Shown: positions 1 through 8,046 of the stretch, one piece after another | Numbering within the stretch: the first letter of the stretch is position 1 | Layout: every line of letters begins with the position of its first letter | Assembly: GCA_947628555.1 (NCBI GenBank) | Contig: CANRAI010000004.1 | Span: 1-29,117 of the forward strand | Reading direction: 5' to 3' | From: an uncultured Clostridia bacterium | GTDB lineage: Bacteria; Bacillota; Clostridia; Christensenellales; Borkfalkiaceae | Length of the DNA stretch: 29,117 nucleotides | The notes under the pieces: model-generated | The model's input: only the letters and a program-made list of their open reading frames with translations | What the model was told of the DNA's origin: nothing | Databases searched by the model: none | Translations under genes and position numbers: made by a program

Positions 1-65
1 CTTTTGCAGTTACTTTTACAAAAATGCGCCAATTAGAACTTAATCTTACAAACTGCCACTTAACT

Positions 66-680
66 TTACATTTGAGCTGCGTCTATTTCCTCGGACAGCT
101 TATTCTCTTCAAGGACCTTTCTCGTATTTATTTTAAGCAACAGCTTTTTATACAGGGGAAGGGTCGCCACAAGCAATATGCCGATGCCGTAGAGTATCAT
201 TACGGCTACCGAAAGATTAAGCGATTTTTGAAGATAAGGGCGTTGCGCCAAATCATCGGCGCCGAAGTTCGAGCCGTGGTAGATATAATCGCCGACTTTT
301 ACGTAATATAGCACCTGGCTTAAAATTACTATTACGAGAAAGGCGAAAAGCACGCAAAGCATCGCAACGTTCATCTTTTTACGCTTGGGGAAAGCGCTTC
401 CGAACACCGCCACCGAAAGAATGGAGAAAAGCGTCGTAAGGAATATCGCCATTCCGCCCCATTCCGCTTTTGAAAGCTCGGCTACCGACCGCGAGAACGT
501 GAAAAGCCATATAAGCCACAGGAACATTATTATGATAAGATAGGTATAGGGTATCAGTTTTGTGTTGCGTTTCAGTTTAACTATAAACTTTCTGCAACGC
601 TCTTTTATTGCCGCGCCCGCGCTTTTCTTTTCCGAAGGCTCGGAAGTCACTGCATTTACCGCGTTTTGGTTTTCTTCCAT
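66..680 (-). CDS. Small four-helix membrane protein of unknown function, last gene of the importer operon
   Basis: I do not recognise a family. The 204-aa product has a polar, Lys-rich cytoplasmic-looking N-terminus (residues 1-42), then four predicted membrane helices (about 43-64, 75-97, 105-127, 155-177). A basic loop (PKRKKMN) lies between helices 2 and 3, a polar loop with several Asp residues between helices 3 and 4, and a charged tail (about 178-204) rich in Lys and Glu. The positive-inside pattern puts both ends in the cytoplasm. The start at 680 has a good AGGAGG-type site and lies 11 bp after the ATPase gene, so it is probably the last gene of the same transcript. The layout matches the products at 1779-2417 and 2417-3001, which suggests three divergent members of one family. 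A role as importer accessory or ATPase-docking subunit is inference only. No terminator is visible in the 65 bp left before the window edge. Confidence 0.85.
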   Translation of the reverse strand: MEENQNAVNAVTSEPSEKKSAGAAIKERCRKFIVKLKRNTKLIPYTYLIIIMFLWLIWLFTFSRSVAELSKAEWGGMAIFLTTLFSILSVAVFGSAFPKRKKMNVAMLCVLFAFLVIVILSQVLYYVKVGDYIYHGSNFGADDLAQRPYLQKSLNLSVAVMILYGIGILLVATLPLYKKLLLKINTRKVLEENKLSEEIDAAQM

Positions 681-691
681 AATCTTTCCTC

Positions 692-1786
692 CTACCTAAT
701 AGCCTTGCCGTATTCCGAAACATTGCCCTTTTCGTCGGTTACGGGCAGCTCGAAGAAGTGCATCATGGCGGAGTCGAAACCGATTTCAATTTCGTCGCCG
801 TGCTTATAGCTGCACCATTCCGCGAACTTGCAGACTACGTTTTTTACGCCCACCTTGCCGTGGACAAGTGTATTCATGCCAAGGTTTTCGTTGTTCGTGA
901 CCTGCATTTTAATTTGCCCGTCGCGGGTGATATTTTCGGGTCTTACTCCCAAAATAACTTCCCTGCCCTCGTAGGGGGCGAGAATTTGCCTTTGATTTTC
1001 ATCGAGGGGATATTCAAACAGTTCGCTTACGAATTTGCCGTCCTGCACTCTGCCTTCGAACATATTCATGGGCGGCAGGCCTATAAACGTCGCCACGAAT
1101 GTGTTGGCGGGCTGTTCGTACAGTTCTATGGGCGTGCCTATCTGCTGTACGCGCCCCATAGACATACACACGATTCTGTCCGCGAGGGTCAGCGCCTCGG
1201 TTTGGTCGTGAGTGACGTACATCATGGTCGCGTTCAATTTTTTGTGAAGAAGGAGAATTTCCCTTCGCATAGAGCCGCGCAATTTAGCGTCGAGATTGGA
1301 AAGCGGCTCGTCGAACAGGAACACCTTGGGGTTGCGCACGATTGCCCTGCCCATGGCTACGCGCTGTCGCTGCCCGCCCGATAGTTGGCGGGGCTTTTTG
1401 TTCAACTGCGATTTAAGGTCTAATATTTCCGCAGCCGCCATAACCTTTCTATGTATAGTTTCCTTTTTTTCCTTTCGCAGCGTCAGGGAGAAAGCCATAT
1501 TCTCGTAAACCGTCATATGCCCGTACAGCGCGTAGTTCTGGAAAACCATCGCTATATCCCTGTCCTTGGGGGGAAGCTGAGTACAGTCCTTGCCGTCGAT
1601 AATAAGTCTGCCCTTAGTGATATCTTCAAGCCCCGCGACCATTCTTAGCGTCGTGGATTTGCCGCAGCCCGAAGGCCCTACAAGTACAATAAATTCCCCG
1701 TCGGCAATATCGAGATTGAAGTCATATACGGCTTGAACGCCGCCGTCGTATATTTTATCTAAATGCTGTATTTTTACCTCAGGCAT
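692..1786 (-). CDS. ABC transporter ATP-binding protein, MsmX/UgpC type
   Basis: Cytoplasmic ATPase that energises carbohydrate importers. The 364-aa protein has Walker A GPSGCGKS at 37-44, signature LSGGQRQR from 135, Walker B FLFDE at 156-160 and the switch His in THDQTEA at 193. A C-terminal regulatory domain of the OB-fold type follows (about 240-364), as in MsmK, MsmX, UgpC and MalK. The length is normal. The Q-loop region reads LYGH where LYPH is usual. The start at 1786 has a strong GGAGGG site and overlaps the end of the upstream membrane-protein gene by 8 bp, so translation is probably coupled. Binding-protein-dependent oligosaccharide importers of this type often borrow a shared ATPase encoded elsewhere. 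Here the ATPase sits inside the importer operon between two small membrane-protein genes, which suggests it is dedicated to this system. Confidence 0.95.
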   Translation of the reverse strand: MPEVKIQHLDKIYDGGVQAVYDFNLDIADGEFIVLVGPSGCGKSTTLRMVAGLEDITKGRLIIDGKDCTQLPPKDRDIAMVFQNYALYGHMTVYENMAFSLTLRKEKKETIHRKVMAAAEILDLKSQLNKKPRQLSGGQRQRVAMGRAIVRNPKVFLFDEPLSNLDAKLRGSMRREILLLHKKLNATMMYVTHDQTEALTLADRIVCMSMGRVQQIGTPIELYEQPANTFVATFIGLPPMNMFEGRVQDGKFVSELFEYPLDENQRQILAPYEGREVILGVRPENITRDGQIKMQVTNNENLGMNTLVHGKVGVKNVVCKFAEWCSYKHGDEIEIGFDSAMMHFFELPVTDEKGNVSEYGKAIR

Positions 1787-2417
1787 TGTCTCCCTCCTCT
1801 ACAAGCTCTTTTTCCCTTTCGGAAAAGTCGGCTGCGGCGCGGGATTCCTCTTCGTCAAGCGTTTTAAGTGCGTTTTCAACGCTTACCGAGCCGTCCTTCA
1901 CCCCCGCCTCGTGTTTTTCGAGACGGCGGCAGCGGAAATATCCGATTACCGCGGCAAGAACGAAACACGCCGCCGAAGCGCAGAGGTAGGCAAGCATTAT
2001 TATGAACTCGGTTATACTTTCGGTAGGATTAAGCCAAAAATAATTTACCGTCAGATAGTTGTTTTTCAGTCCGTAAAGGGGATATCCGAAAATTCTGAAT
2101 ATCTGGAAAGCCGCAAGAGCTAAAAGAACTATACAGTATTTTTTGTTATAGCCCTTTATTCCTTCGGAAGAAAGGAAAGCGATAAGAAGCATAAACAAAG
2201 TGAGCACTACCGAAAAGCCCATGGTAAGATTGGAAAATCTGGTAGCTACCGTCATGCCGTTGTTCATTACTGTGGAAAGCTTGATGCCGTACAGAAGCAT
2301 GAAATACAGACAGTTGAAAACAAGTCCCAAAAGCGCAAGATTTGCGGGCAGACTGTTCTTTTTATAGCGGAGAATATCGTCCGTAACTATCTGTTGATTG
2401 GGATTAAGCTCTTTCAT
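1779..2417 (-). CDS. Small four-helix membrane protein of unknown function with acidic tail
   Basis: No family recognised. The 212-aa product has a polar N-terminus (1-22) and four predicted helices (about 23-46, 66-88, 95-118, 134-162). A basic Lys-Lys loop (KGYNKKY) lies between helices 2 and 3. The cytoplasmic tail of about 50 residues begins basic (RCRRLEK) and becomes very acidic, possibly coiled (LDEEESRAAADFSEREKELVEE). The start at 2417 shares one base with the stop of the preceding gene (TAATG overlap), and its 3' end overlaps the ATPase start by 8 bp, so all three genes are likely translated as a coupled set. The topology matches the products at 66-680 and 2417-3001. An accessory subunit of the neighbouring ABC importer is the simplest idea; it rests on context alone. 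Confidence 0.85.
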   Translation of the reverse strand: MKELNPNQQIVTDDILRYKKNSLPANLALLGLVFNCLYFMLLYGIKLSTVMNNGMTVATRFSNLTMGFSVVLTLFMLLIAFLSSEGIKGYNKKYCIVLLALAAFQIFRIFGYPLYGLKNNYLTVNYFWLNPTESITEFIIMLAYLCASAACFVLAAVIGYFRCRRLEKHEAGVKDGSVSVENALKTLDEEESRAAADFSEREKELVEEGDNA

Positions 2418-3001
2418 TATGCCGCCTCCTTTGCGATATCCCGTTCCAGAAGGGCTTTTTCGCCCTTCATTAGTTTTACTTTCCAGATAAGGTTAAGCGC
2501 AACCGCTACGGCGTCGGCAAGCGCAAGAAAACTTGTAACGAAACTTATTACGAACATCATAGGAGATTTGGAAACGGAAGGTCCGCCAATACCCGCGGAT
2601 ATCTCTATGTAAAAATTCAGTTCCTCCCAATCCATTCCGTAAAAACTGCCCATCAGCACTGCCGTAAATATAATGCCGTACAGCGCCACGGCAAGCGCGG
2701 TTGCAATGACGAGTCCCGAAGATACATAATTCGTTGCGTAGTAATTACGGCGCTTGTTCGTGTCGGTTATAAACAGCGTAACCGCGGCGCAGATATAAAT
2801 GATAGTTAGTGTGAACATTACGTTGACAAAGCTTTGCGCGCCTGTGCAGAAGTCCCCCGCAAGTTCGGGGTAGTCTTTGCCGTAATATGCGATATCGTTA
2901 AGGTTGCCGCTTAAAAACACTATCGCGCTAACGAAAGTCAAAGCGCCTAATATAAGCGAAACCAGACACAATATCCTTTGAAATTTCATCTGAACCTTCA
3001 T
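2417..3001 (-). CDS. Small four-helix membrane protein of unknown function
   Basis: No family recognised. From the start at 3001 the product is 194 aa with four predicted helices (about 1-21, 46-66, 81-105, 135-161). It has an outward-facing loop rich in Tyr/Asp, a basic loop (TNKRRNYY) between helices 2 and 3, a second outward loop (about 106-134) with a GIGGPSVSKS stretch, and a short charged tail ending in AKEAA. The frame opens at 3022, but that ATG lies directly behind a 14-bp hairpin with only A residues between. The ATG at 3001 has GGAG ten bases upstream and the one at 2989 has AAGG five bases upstream, so 3001 or 2989 is the likelier start. The gene follows the binding-protein gene and precedes a gene joined to it by TAATG. 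It shares its architecture with the products at 1779-2417 and 66-680. Confidence 0.82.
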   Translation of the reverse strand: MKVQMKFQRILCLVSLILGALTFVSAIVFLSGNLNDIAYYGKDYPELAGDFCTGAQSFVNVMFTLTIIYICAAVTLFITDTNKRRNYYATNYVSSGLVIATALAVALYGIIFTAVLMGSFYGMDWEELNFYIEISAGIGGPSVSKSPMMFVISFVTSFLALADAVAVALNLIWKVKLMKGEKALLERDIAKEAA

Positions 3002-3024
3002 ATTTAAGCTTCTCCGAAACATTT

Positions 3025-3056
3025 TTTTGCCTGCCCGCCTGCGCGGGCAGGCAAAA
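3025..3056 (-). promoter_or_regulatory. Perfect 14-bp hairpin between binding-protein gene and downstream membrane-protein genes
   Basis: Arms 3025-3038 and 3043-3056 are exact complements around a 4-base loop. In the minus-strand transcript the 3' arm is followed by A residues rather than U, so this is not a standard terminator. Stem-loops just behind binding-protein genes commonly stabilise the upstream mRNA and lower expression of what follows, and that is the likely role here. Confidence 0.7.
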
Positions 3057-3092
3057 TTTATTTTAATCGCGGTGTTTTAAATGTCGGGTTAA

Positions 3093-5774
3093 TTACTGAA
3101 AGATTTGATAGAGAGACTTTAAAGTAGTCCATGCAGCCTTGTAGATATTTACGCGTATGTCCATTCCGGCTTTTTCCACCCAGTAGGCATATTCTTCGCC
3201 GTCCGCTTTAAGTCCGCCGTTGCCCTGTTCGCCGAGAATATAAATGTCGGAGCCCATCCATTTCTGCGTGCCGAAGCCGTAATACATAACTTCGAGATAT
3301 ACGTTCATGCCTTCGCCCTTGGTGCTGCTGCTGCGGAAGAATTGGCCTAGTTTGGTCTGTGTGTCGTTTTTAAGCGTTGTCTGATGGTTAGTTGTAAGAG
3401 GATAAGCCGTCGGGGAGATGAAATACCAGGGCGAAGCCGCGTCCTTGGGGTCAACCGCAACGTGCTTGATAACACCCGCGGTTATAGCTTTATCGACTAT
3501 GGAAGCTCCGTCTCTGCCGCACTCTGCCGTGCACTGGAATTCGAAGCCCTGATTCTTGTTGCCTATGGGAAGGGTCGTGCCGAGTACGTAACGCGCATAG
3601 TTGGTATAGCTGCCCACCTGGTTTATAGTAAGGTTGCCCTTATTCTGCTGAACGGTATGGTCCTGATTATCGGAACCTTTTACCTTAATCTCTTTGCCGG
3701 AGAAGAGAGCATAGTTGGCTTTCGTGATTTTGGGAACTATTCTGCCGCCGTATTCCGTGCCTTCATATACTTTTCCGTTATATACGAACACGCCGTTTTC
3801 GCCCGTCTTGTATTCGGCCTTAACTTCGTACTGCGCGGGGATGTTGCCGTATGCCGCCGTCTTTAACGTCGCCACATCTTCGAGTTTGAGATCGGATTCC
3901 TTTGCATACCAGAAGCCGTTATCGGAGGATGTGCCCGCAGTTTCGTCATAGCTGTCCGTTGACGAAGGAGTTCCGTAAGTCATGAGAATCTGTCCGTCCT
4001 CGGAGAACAGGAAGTCTATAAAAGTAAGCACAGCCGAGAATTTATCGGGATTGTTCGAAACCGCTTCAACGGGAATGCAGAAGCCCGTATTCTTGACTGA
4101 ACGCCAGCTTTCGGTAAATCTCATAACCGTTTCGTGCGTGCCGTCATCGTCAACGTCCCATCTTGAAACGGGAGTCAGTATGGGCGCATAGTTGTAATCG
4201 GGATCGGCCTCCTGCGATACGCCCGTCACGGCGTTCTTCGTCTGCGTCTGTATATAGTCGTAAGACATTGCGCCGAGAACATTGGATTTTTCGTTTCTCC
4301 ATGAATTGAAGCCGTCCGCTCCCTCTTCGCCCGTATAGAGGATGCCCTCTTTTGCAAACGCGCTAAAATAGTTAAGCGCGTTGTAGGAATCGGCGTTCTG
4401 GCGGGAATCACGGAGCTCGCCGTTATTATCAATATAGATATATTCAAGTCTTGAACCGAGTCCGCGCACGCCGTAGAGCTCGCTTGCCATGGTGAGAAGC
4501 ATTACGCGCCTCTGCGAGGTAGCCTGTCTTGCCACGATGCCGTATAGCGGACCCTCATCCTCGTCGAGGTAATCTTTGTCGCAGACCATCGCACGCAGAG
4601 TTGCGGCAAGAAGGTCAACGTCCCAAGCCGCGGAAACGCTGTTGAATACTTCAGAAGGCTTGGTATATGCGGGGGTGCCTTCGGTGGCGGTAGCGCTTTC
4701 AACTTTAAGGTATGCGACCTTGATATATTCGCTTACGATTTTTGCAAGCTGGTCGCCCGTGACATTGCCTTGCCTTGCGTTTATGACATGGTTCTGTAAA
4801 TCTACGATATTGCCGCTTTCGCTAGAATAAGGTGTGTACGTCACAGCGCGCATAGCCTTATAAAGTCCGGAATTGCTGTCATTTGCGGCTGCAAGCGCCT
4901 TGCCGTAATCGAGCCTTATGAAAATCTTATTGCCGTCCTCGCCTACGGATTCAACCGTATAGCTGTCTTCGGCTTTCGTGCCCATATAAGCCTTAATTGC
5001 TGACTCTCTGTACACTATGCTTCCGTACTGGTTGGTAAAGTTGCCGTCCTTATAGGAATCCTTTTCCTTCGCCTGCGCCGCGAACGTCTTGAAGTTTTTG
5101 GAATCCAATTCATTGTCGAGAATCTTTTCAACCCAGTCCTTGCGGATTGTATTGTAATATTCTATATCGTTGTTGCCGTCGAAGTAAGGTGCGGCATACA
5201 TACCGCCGTTCGTATCGCCCGTAAGGGAATACTTTGTAACTGCGTTGGCATCGAGGAACGCTTTGTAGTTGGGCATATAGTCAAGCCAATCCGCAAGATT
5301 AACGAAATTGCTCGTATTCTGGTTGATTGCCGAAAGCGAACCCGTTATTATGTCGTAGCTGGCAAGAGTTTTTTCAGTAACGGCGTTGGTTATCTGCGAT
5401 TCGGAGCTGAGGTTTGTGTACATATCCTTCGCGTCGATTTTAAGCTGGGAAGCCATTGCCGCCCATGCGGGTTTCAGGTTGCCCGACGAATAGGATTTTC
5501 CGTCTATCATATAGGTAGCGCCGGACAAATCGCTGTTGGTATAGCTTATACCCTGCGCGTTGCTGTTCTGGTTGCCGACGTTGAAGTTTACAACCGTGCC
5601 CTCAGCATAGGTAAGCTTGCCGTTCTCGTCAGTGTTCACTTTAAGGTTCCGACTGCCGCTCTCTTTGCCCGAATCGCCTGGCTTGCACGCAGCCATGAAC
5701 GCAACCGAACCGAGCATTGTGCCTGCCATAACCGTGGCTACGAAAGCCGTGGTCATCTTCTTGAATTTGTTCAT
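3093..5774 (-). CDS. Extracellular solute-binding lipoprotein of a carbohydrate ABC importer, unusually large
   Basis: Captures a sugar or oligosaccharide outside the cell and delivers it to the permease pair encoded upstream. Residues 1-29 form a lipoprotein signal peptide (basic MNKFKK, hydrophobic stretch, then lipobox MAAC with Cys30), followed by a Gly/Ser-rich linker. Family-type binding-protein features appear near residues 565-620, where a FIDFLFSEDGQILMTYGT segment recalls the C-terminal lobe of LplA/family 1 binding proteins. At 893 aa it is far longer than the usual 400-560, with added sequence in the middle (about 230-480) and after about 650. The start at 5774 has an AGGAG site. 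The gene sits 66 bp behind the LplC-type permease gene. Substrate is not readable; nearby pectin genes suggest an oligogalacturonide or pectic side-chain oligomer. Confidence 0.9.
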   Translation of the reverse strand: MNKFKKMTTAFVATVMAGTMLGSVAFMAACKPGDSGKESGSRNLKVNTDENGKLTYAEGTVVNFNVGNQNSNAQGISYTNSDLSGATYMIDGKSYSSGNLKPAWAAMASQLKIDAKDMYTNLSSESQITNAVTEKTLASYDIITGSLSAINQNTSNFVNLADWLDYMPNYKAFLDANAVTKYSLTGDTNGGMYAAPYFDGNNDIEYYNTIRKDWVEKILDNELDSKNFKTFAAQAKEKDSYKDGNFTNQYGSIVYRESAIKAYMGTKAEDSYTVESVGEDGNKIFIRLDYGKALAAANDSNSGLYKAMRAVTYTPYSSESGNIVDLQNHVINARQGNVTGDQLAKIVSEYIKVAYLKVESATATEGTPAYTKPSEVFNSVSAAWDVDLLAATLRAMVCDKDYLDEDEGPLYGIVARQATSQRRVMLLTMASELYGVRGLGSRLEYIYIDNNGELRDSRQNADSYNALNYFSAFAKEGILYTGEEGADGFNSWRNEKSNVLGAMSYDYIQTQTKNAVTGVSQEADPDYNYAPILTPVSRWDVDDDGTHETVMRFTESWRSVKNTGFCIPVEAVSNNPDKFSAVLTFIDFLFSEDGQILMTYGTPSSTDSYDETAGTSSDNGFWYAKESDLKLEDVATLKTAAYGNIPAQYEVKAEYKTGENGVFVYNGKVYEGTEYGGRIVPKITKANYALFSGKEIKVKGSDNQDHTVQQNKGNLTINQVGSYTNYARYVLGTTLPIGNKNQGFEFQCTAECGRDGASIVDKAITAGVIKHVAVDPKDAASPWYFISPTAYPLTTNHQTTLKNDTQTKLGQFFRSSSTKGEGMNVYLEVMYYGFGTQKWMGSDIYILGEQGNGGLKADGEEYAYWVEKAGMDIRVNIYKAAWTTLKSLYQIFQ

Positions 5775-5840
5775 ATTAATCTCCTATAAATATTTTTTAT
5801 TCCTTTTTAAAATCATTTTTGAAATTTCGCATGGAAGCGA

Positions 5841-6779
5841 TTATTCTTTTACGCCGCCCATGTTTACGCCTTTGGCGAAATACTTCTGGATAAACGGATA
5901 TATTACAAGTATGGGTATTACGCCGCAAATTACCATAGCATAGACTACCGACATTATGGAAGCTTTCGTATAGTCAACGCTTTCCACTATTTTCCATTCG
6001 TCAACGTTATCTACGCTGGGGGTTTCGATAAGCCCCGAATATGAATCTATGAAGTTTCTTATCTTGACCTGCACGGGCCAGGAGAATTCCTGGTCGGGCA
6101 TCATACGCATAGCCCAGAAATAGCCATTCCAGCGGGATATGCCGAAGAATAGCGCCACGGTCGCGATAGTGGCTTTGCTCATGGGAATATAGACGTTGAA
6201 AAGAATCTGCATTTCGGTCGCGCCGTCTATCCTCGCCGCTTCCTCTATCTCCGAAGGCACGCCCTCGAAAGTATTTCGAAGTAGTATTACGTTCGTCGCG
6301 TTCATGCCCATTGCAAGGATAATAAGCCATTTCTGGTCGAAACCCGAATCTGAATATTGAAGCCCCGCAAATCCGGCGAGAATATTGCCCGTAGCCTGAT
6401 AATTGAGGAATTGGGGAACGATACCTGCCGAGAACCACATTGTGAATACGAGGAAGAAGTTGAACGCGTGGCGGCCCACAAGTCTCTTTTTTGAGAGGGC
6501 GTACGCGCCCATAATCGTATATACAAGGCACCATACCGTGCCCACAAGCGCAAGGAAAAGCGTGTTGGCGTAGCTGACCCAGAACATATTGTCCAAAAAT
6601 ACGTACTTATATGCCTGTATATTCGGTTCTACCGGCCACAGAATTACCTTGCCATGCGAACTGAACGAGGAGCTTATCGCATATACGAATGGATATACGC
6701 ACATGAGCGCGAAAGCTATCAAAAGAACGTAAGCGATGATTTTGAATATCAGTTCGCTGATTTCCGTTTTACGTTTCAT
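5841..6779 (-). CDS. Carbohydrate ABC transporter permease, LplC/YtcP type
   Basis: One of two membrane-spanning subunits of the importer. The 312-aa protein has about six predicted helices, beginning with one at about 10-35 (IAYVLLIAFALMCVYPFVYAI). The cytoplasmic EAA loop reads EEAARIDGATEMQ and contacts the ATPase. The C-terminus FIQKYFAKGVNMGGVKE is typical of LplC-like permeases. Length is normal for this group. The start at 6779 has AAGGAG about ten bases upstream. It lies 15 bp after the LplB-type permease gene and is followed by the binding-protein gene, the usual B-C-A order of LplABC-type systems. Confidence 0.95.
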   Translation of the reverse strand: MKRKTEISELIFKIIAYVLLIAFALMCVYPFVYAISSSFSSHGKVILWPVEPNIQAYKYVFLDNMFWVSYANTLFLALVGTVWCLVYTIMGAYALSKKRLVGRHAFNFFLVFTMWFSAGIVPQFLNYQATGNILAGFAGLQYSDSGFDQKWLIILAMGMNATNVILLRNTFEGVPSEIEEAARIDGATEMQILFNVYIPMSKATIATVALFFGISRWNGYFWAMRMMPDQEFSWPVQVKIRNFIDSYSGLIETPSVDNVDEWKIVESVDYTKASIMSVVYAMVICGVIPILVIYPFIQKYFAKGVNMGGVKE

Positions 6780-6794
6780 AGGTCTGCTTTCTCC

Positions 6795-7868
6795 TTAATA
6801 CAAAGAAACATTCGCCGCTCTTCTTGCGACGGAGTTCGCGCCTATAACAAGTATCATGCCTATCAGGTTATTGACCATTTCGGCTGCGATACCGAGGGTT
6901 GCGTTGCCTTGCTGGGACCACCTGTTGGACAGGGTAGCCACTATGTCGGCGGATTCGTAGTTGGAAGCGTTGGACATCAGATATACTTTCTCGTAGCCTA
7001 CGGAAAGAAGGGAGCCTATCTTCATGATAAGCATTATGACAACCGTCGAAAGGATACTTGGTATAACCACGTATCTCATCTGCGCCATCTTCCCCGCGCC
7101 GTCAATCTGCGCCGCCTCATACGAAGTCGGCGAAACAGCAATCACTGCCGCGAAATAGACGATAGAGTCGTAACCGCCGTGTTCCCATATGCCCGTAATT
7201 TGATAAATTGCCCTGAAATACCTTTGGGTGAACACAAGCCCGTTGCGCGCGCCCATCACCTCGGCGGCAAACTTTTCCGAATGGGGAAGCCACATCAGGA
7301 ATTGCGAAATGATGCCTATGCCTTCCGTACCGCCTTGTCCCGAAGTAGAGCCGCGGAAAAGAACGATTGCCAGCGCAGTTATGATAACCGTTGACATAAA
7401 CTTGGGAAGATAAACGCACACTTGCAGAATCGACCTGGTTACGTTTGACTTGACCTCATTAAAGAACAGCGCCAGAATAATCGGGAACGGAAAACCGAAC
7501 AGAAGTCCGTAGAACGCGATTATGAACGTGTTCCTGAACGCCCGCCAAAACTCGTACTGCATAGCCCCGAAAAACAGCATCTTGAAGTTCGCAAGACCCA
7601 CCCATAGCTGGTCGCTTACTTCCAGGGCGCTGTCGGGGTCCTTAAAGGCGGCAAATAACTCTTTCATAGGCAGATAACGCCAAAGAAGGTACACCAATAA
7701 CATGGGTACCAACATCAAATAAAGCCGCCAGTCTTTAAGGATGGTCAATCCGGTCGTCTTCCACTTGTTTCGCTCAGTCTCGTCCCTTACCTTCTGATCG
7801 GCGGCCATGGAATACGTCCCGGTCGCCTCGTCGTAGATAAGGAAGTCGTCATATTTGAGTTTAAACAT
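6795..7868 (-). CDS. Carbohydrate ABC transporter permease, LplB/YtcO type
   Basis: Partner of the LplC-type permease. From ATG 7868 the protein is 357 aa; this start is preferred because a GGAGGAG site lies seven bases before it, while the upstream in-frame start at 7889 has none. A cytoplasmic N-terminus of about 50 residues, somewhat long for the family, precedes the first helix (LYLMLVPMLLVYLLWRYLPM). Five further helices follow. The EAA loop reads YEAAQIDGAGKMAQMRYV. It appears to be the first gene of the main importer operon, with a 178-bp hairpin-rich stretch upstream. Confidence 0.95.
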   Translation of the reverse strand: MFKLKYDDFLIYDEATGTYSMAADQKVRDETERNKWKTTGLTILKDWRLYLMLVPMLLVYLLWRYLPMKELFAAFKDPDSALEVSDQLWVGLANFKMLFFGAMQYEFWRAFRNTFIIAFYGLLFGFPFPIILALFFNEVKSNVTRSILQVCVYLPKFMSTVIITALAIVLFRGSTSGQGGTEGIGIISQFLMWLPHSEKFAAEVMGARNGLVFTQRYFRAIYQITGIWEHGGYDSIVYFAAVIAVSPTSYEAAQIDGAGKMAQMRYVVIPSILSTVVIMLIMKIGSLLSVGYEKVYLMSNASNYESADIVATLSNRWSQQGNATLGIAAEMVNNLIGMILVIGANSVARRAANVSLY

Positions 7869-7886
7869 GAAAAATCTCCTCCATAC

Positions 7887-8023
7887 CACTTAAAGTAAAG
7901 TATTTATTTAAAAGCGGTTTCCCGCGGATTACCTTTTAAGTGTTGTTGCGTGCTTGCGGCAGCAAGCACGCAGAAGGGCCTTTCTGCATCGGCATTAAAT
8001 TTTGATTTCGCAATACGTATGCG
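7887..8023 (-). promoter_or_regulatory. Hairpin-rich leader upstream of importer operon
   Basis: Four inverted repeats follow one another in the 178 bp between the 8047 gene and the first permease. CACTTAAA at 7887-7894 pairs with TTTAAGTG at 7935-7942, ending four bases from the ribosome binding site at 7876-7882. An 11-bp perfect stem has arms 7947-7957 and 7962-7972. A near-palindrome lies at 7970-7987, and a palindromic site around TACGTA at 8009-8023. None is followed by a U run on the minus strand, so they look like leader structures or protein sites rather than terminators. No convincing -35/-10 pair was found here. Confidence 0.45.
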
Positions 8024-8046
8024 TTTATTTACTGCGGACCGAACGG

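Noticed and set aside
3025..3056. Hairpin as an intrinsic terminator after the binding-protein gene
   Set aside because: On the transcribed strand the stem is followed by A residues and then the next gene, not by a U run.
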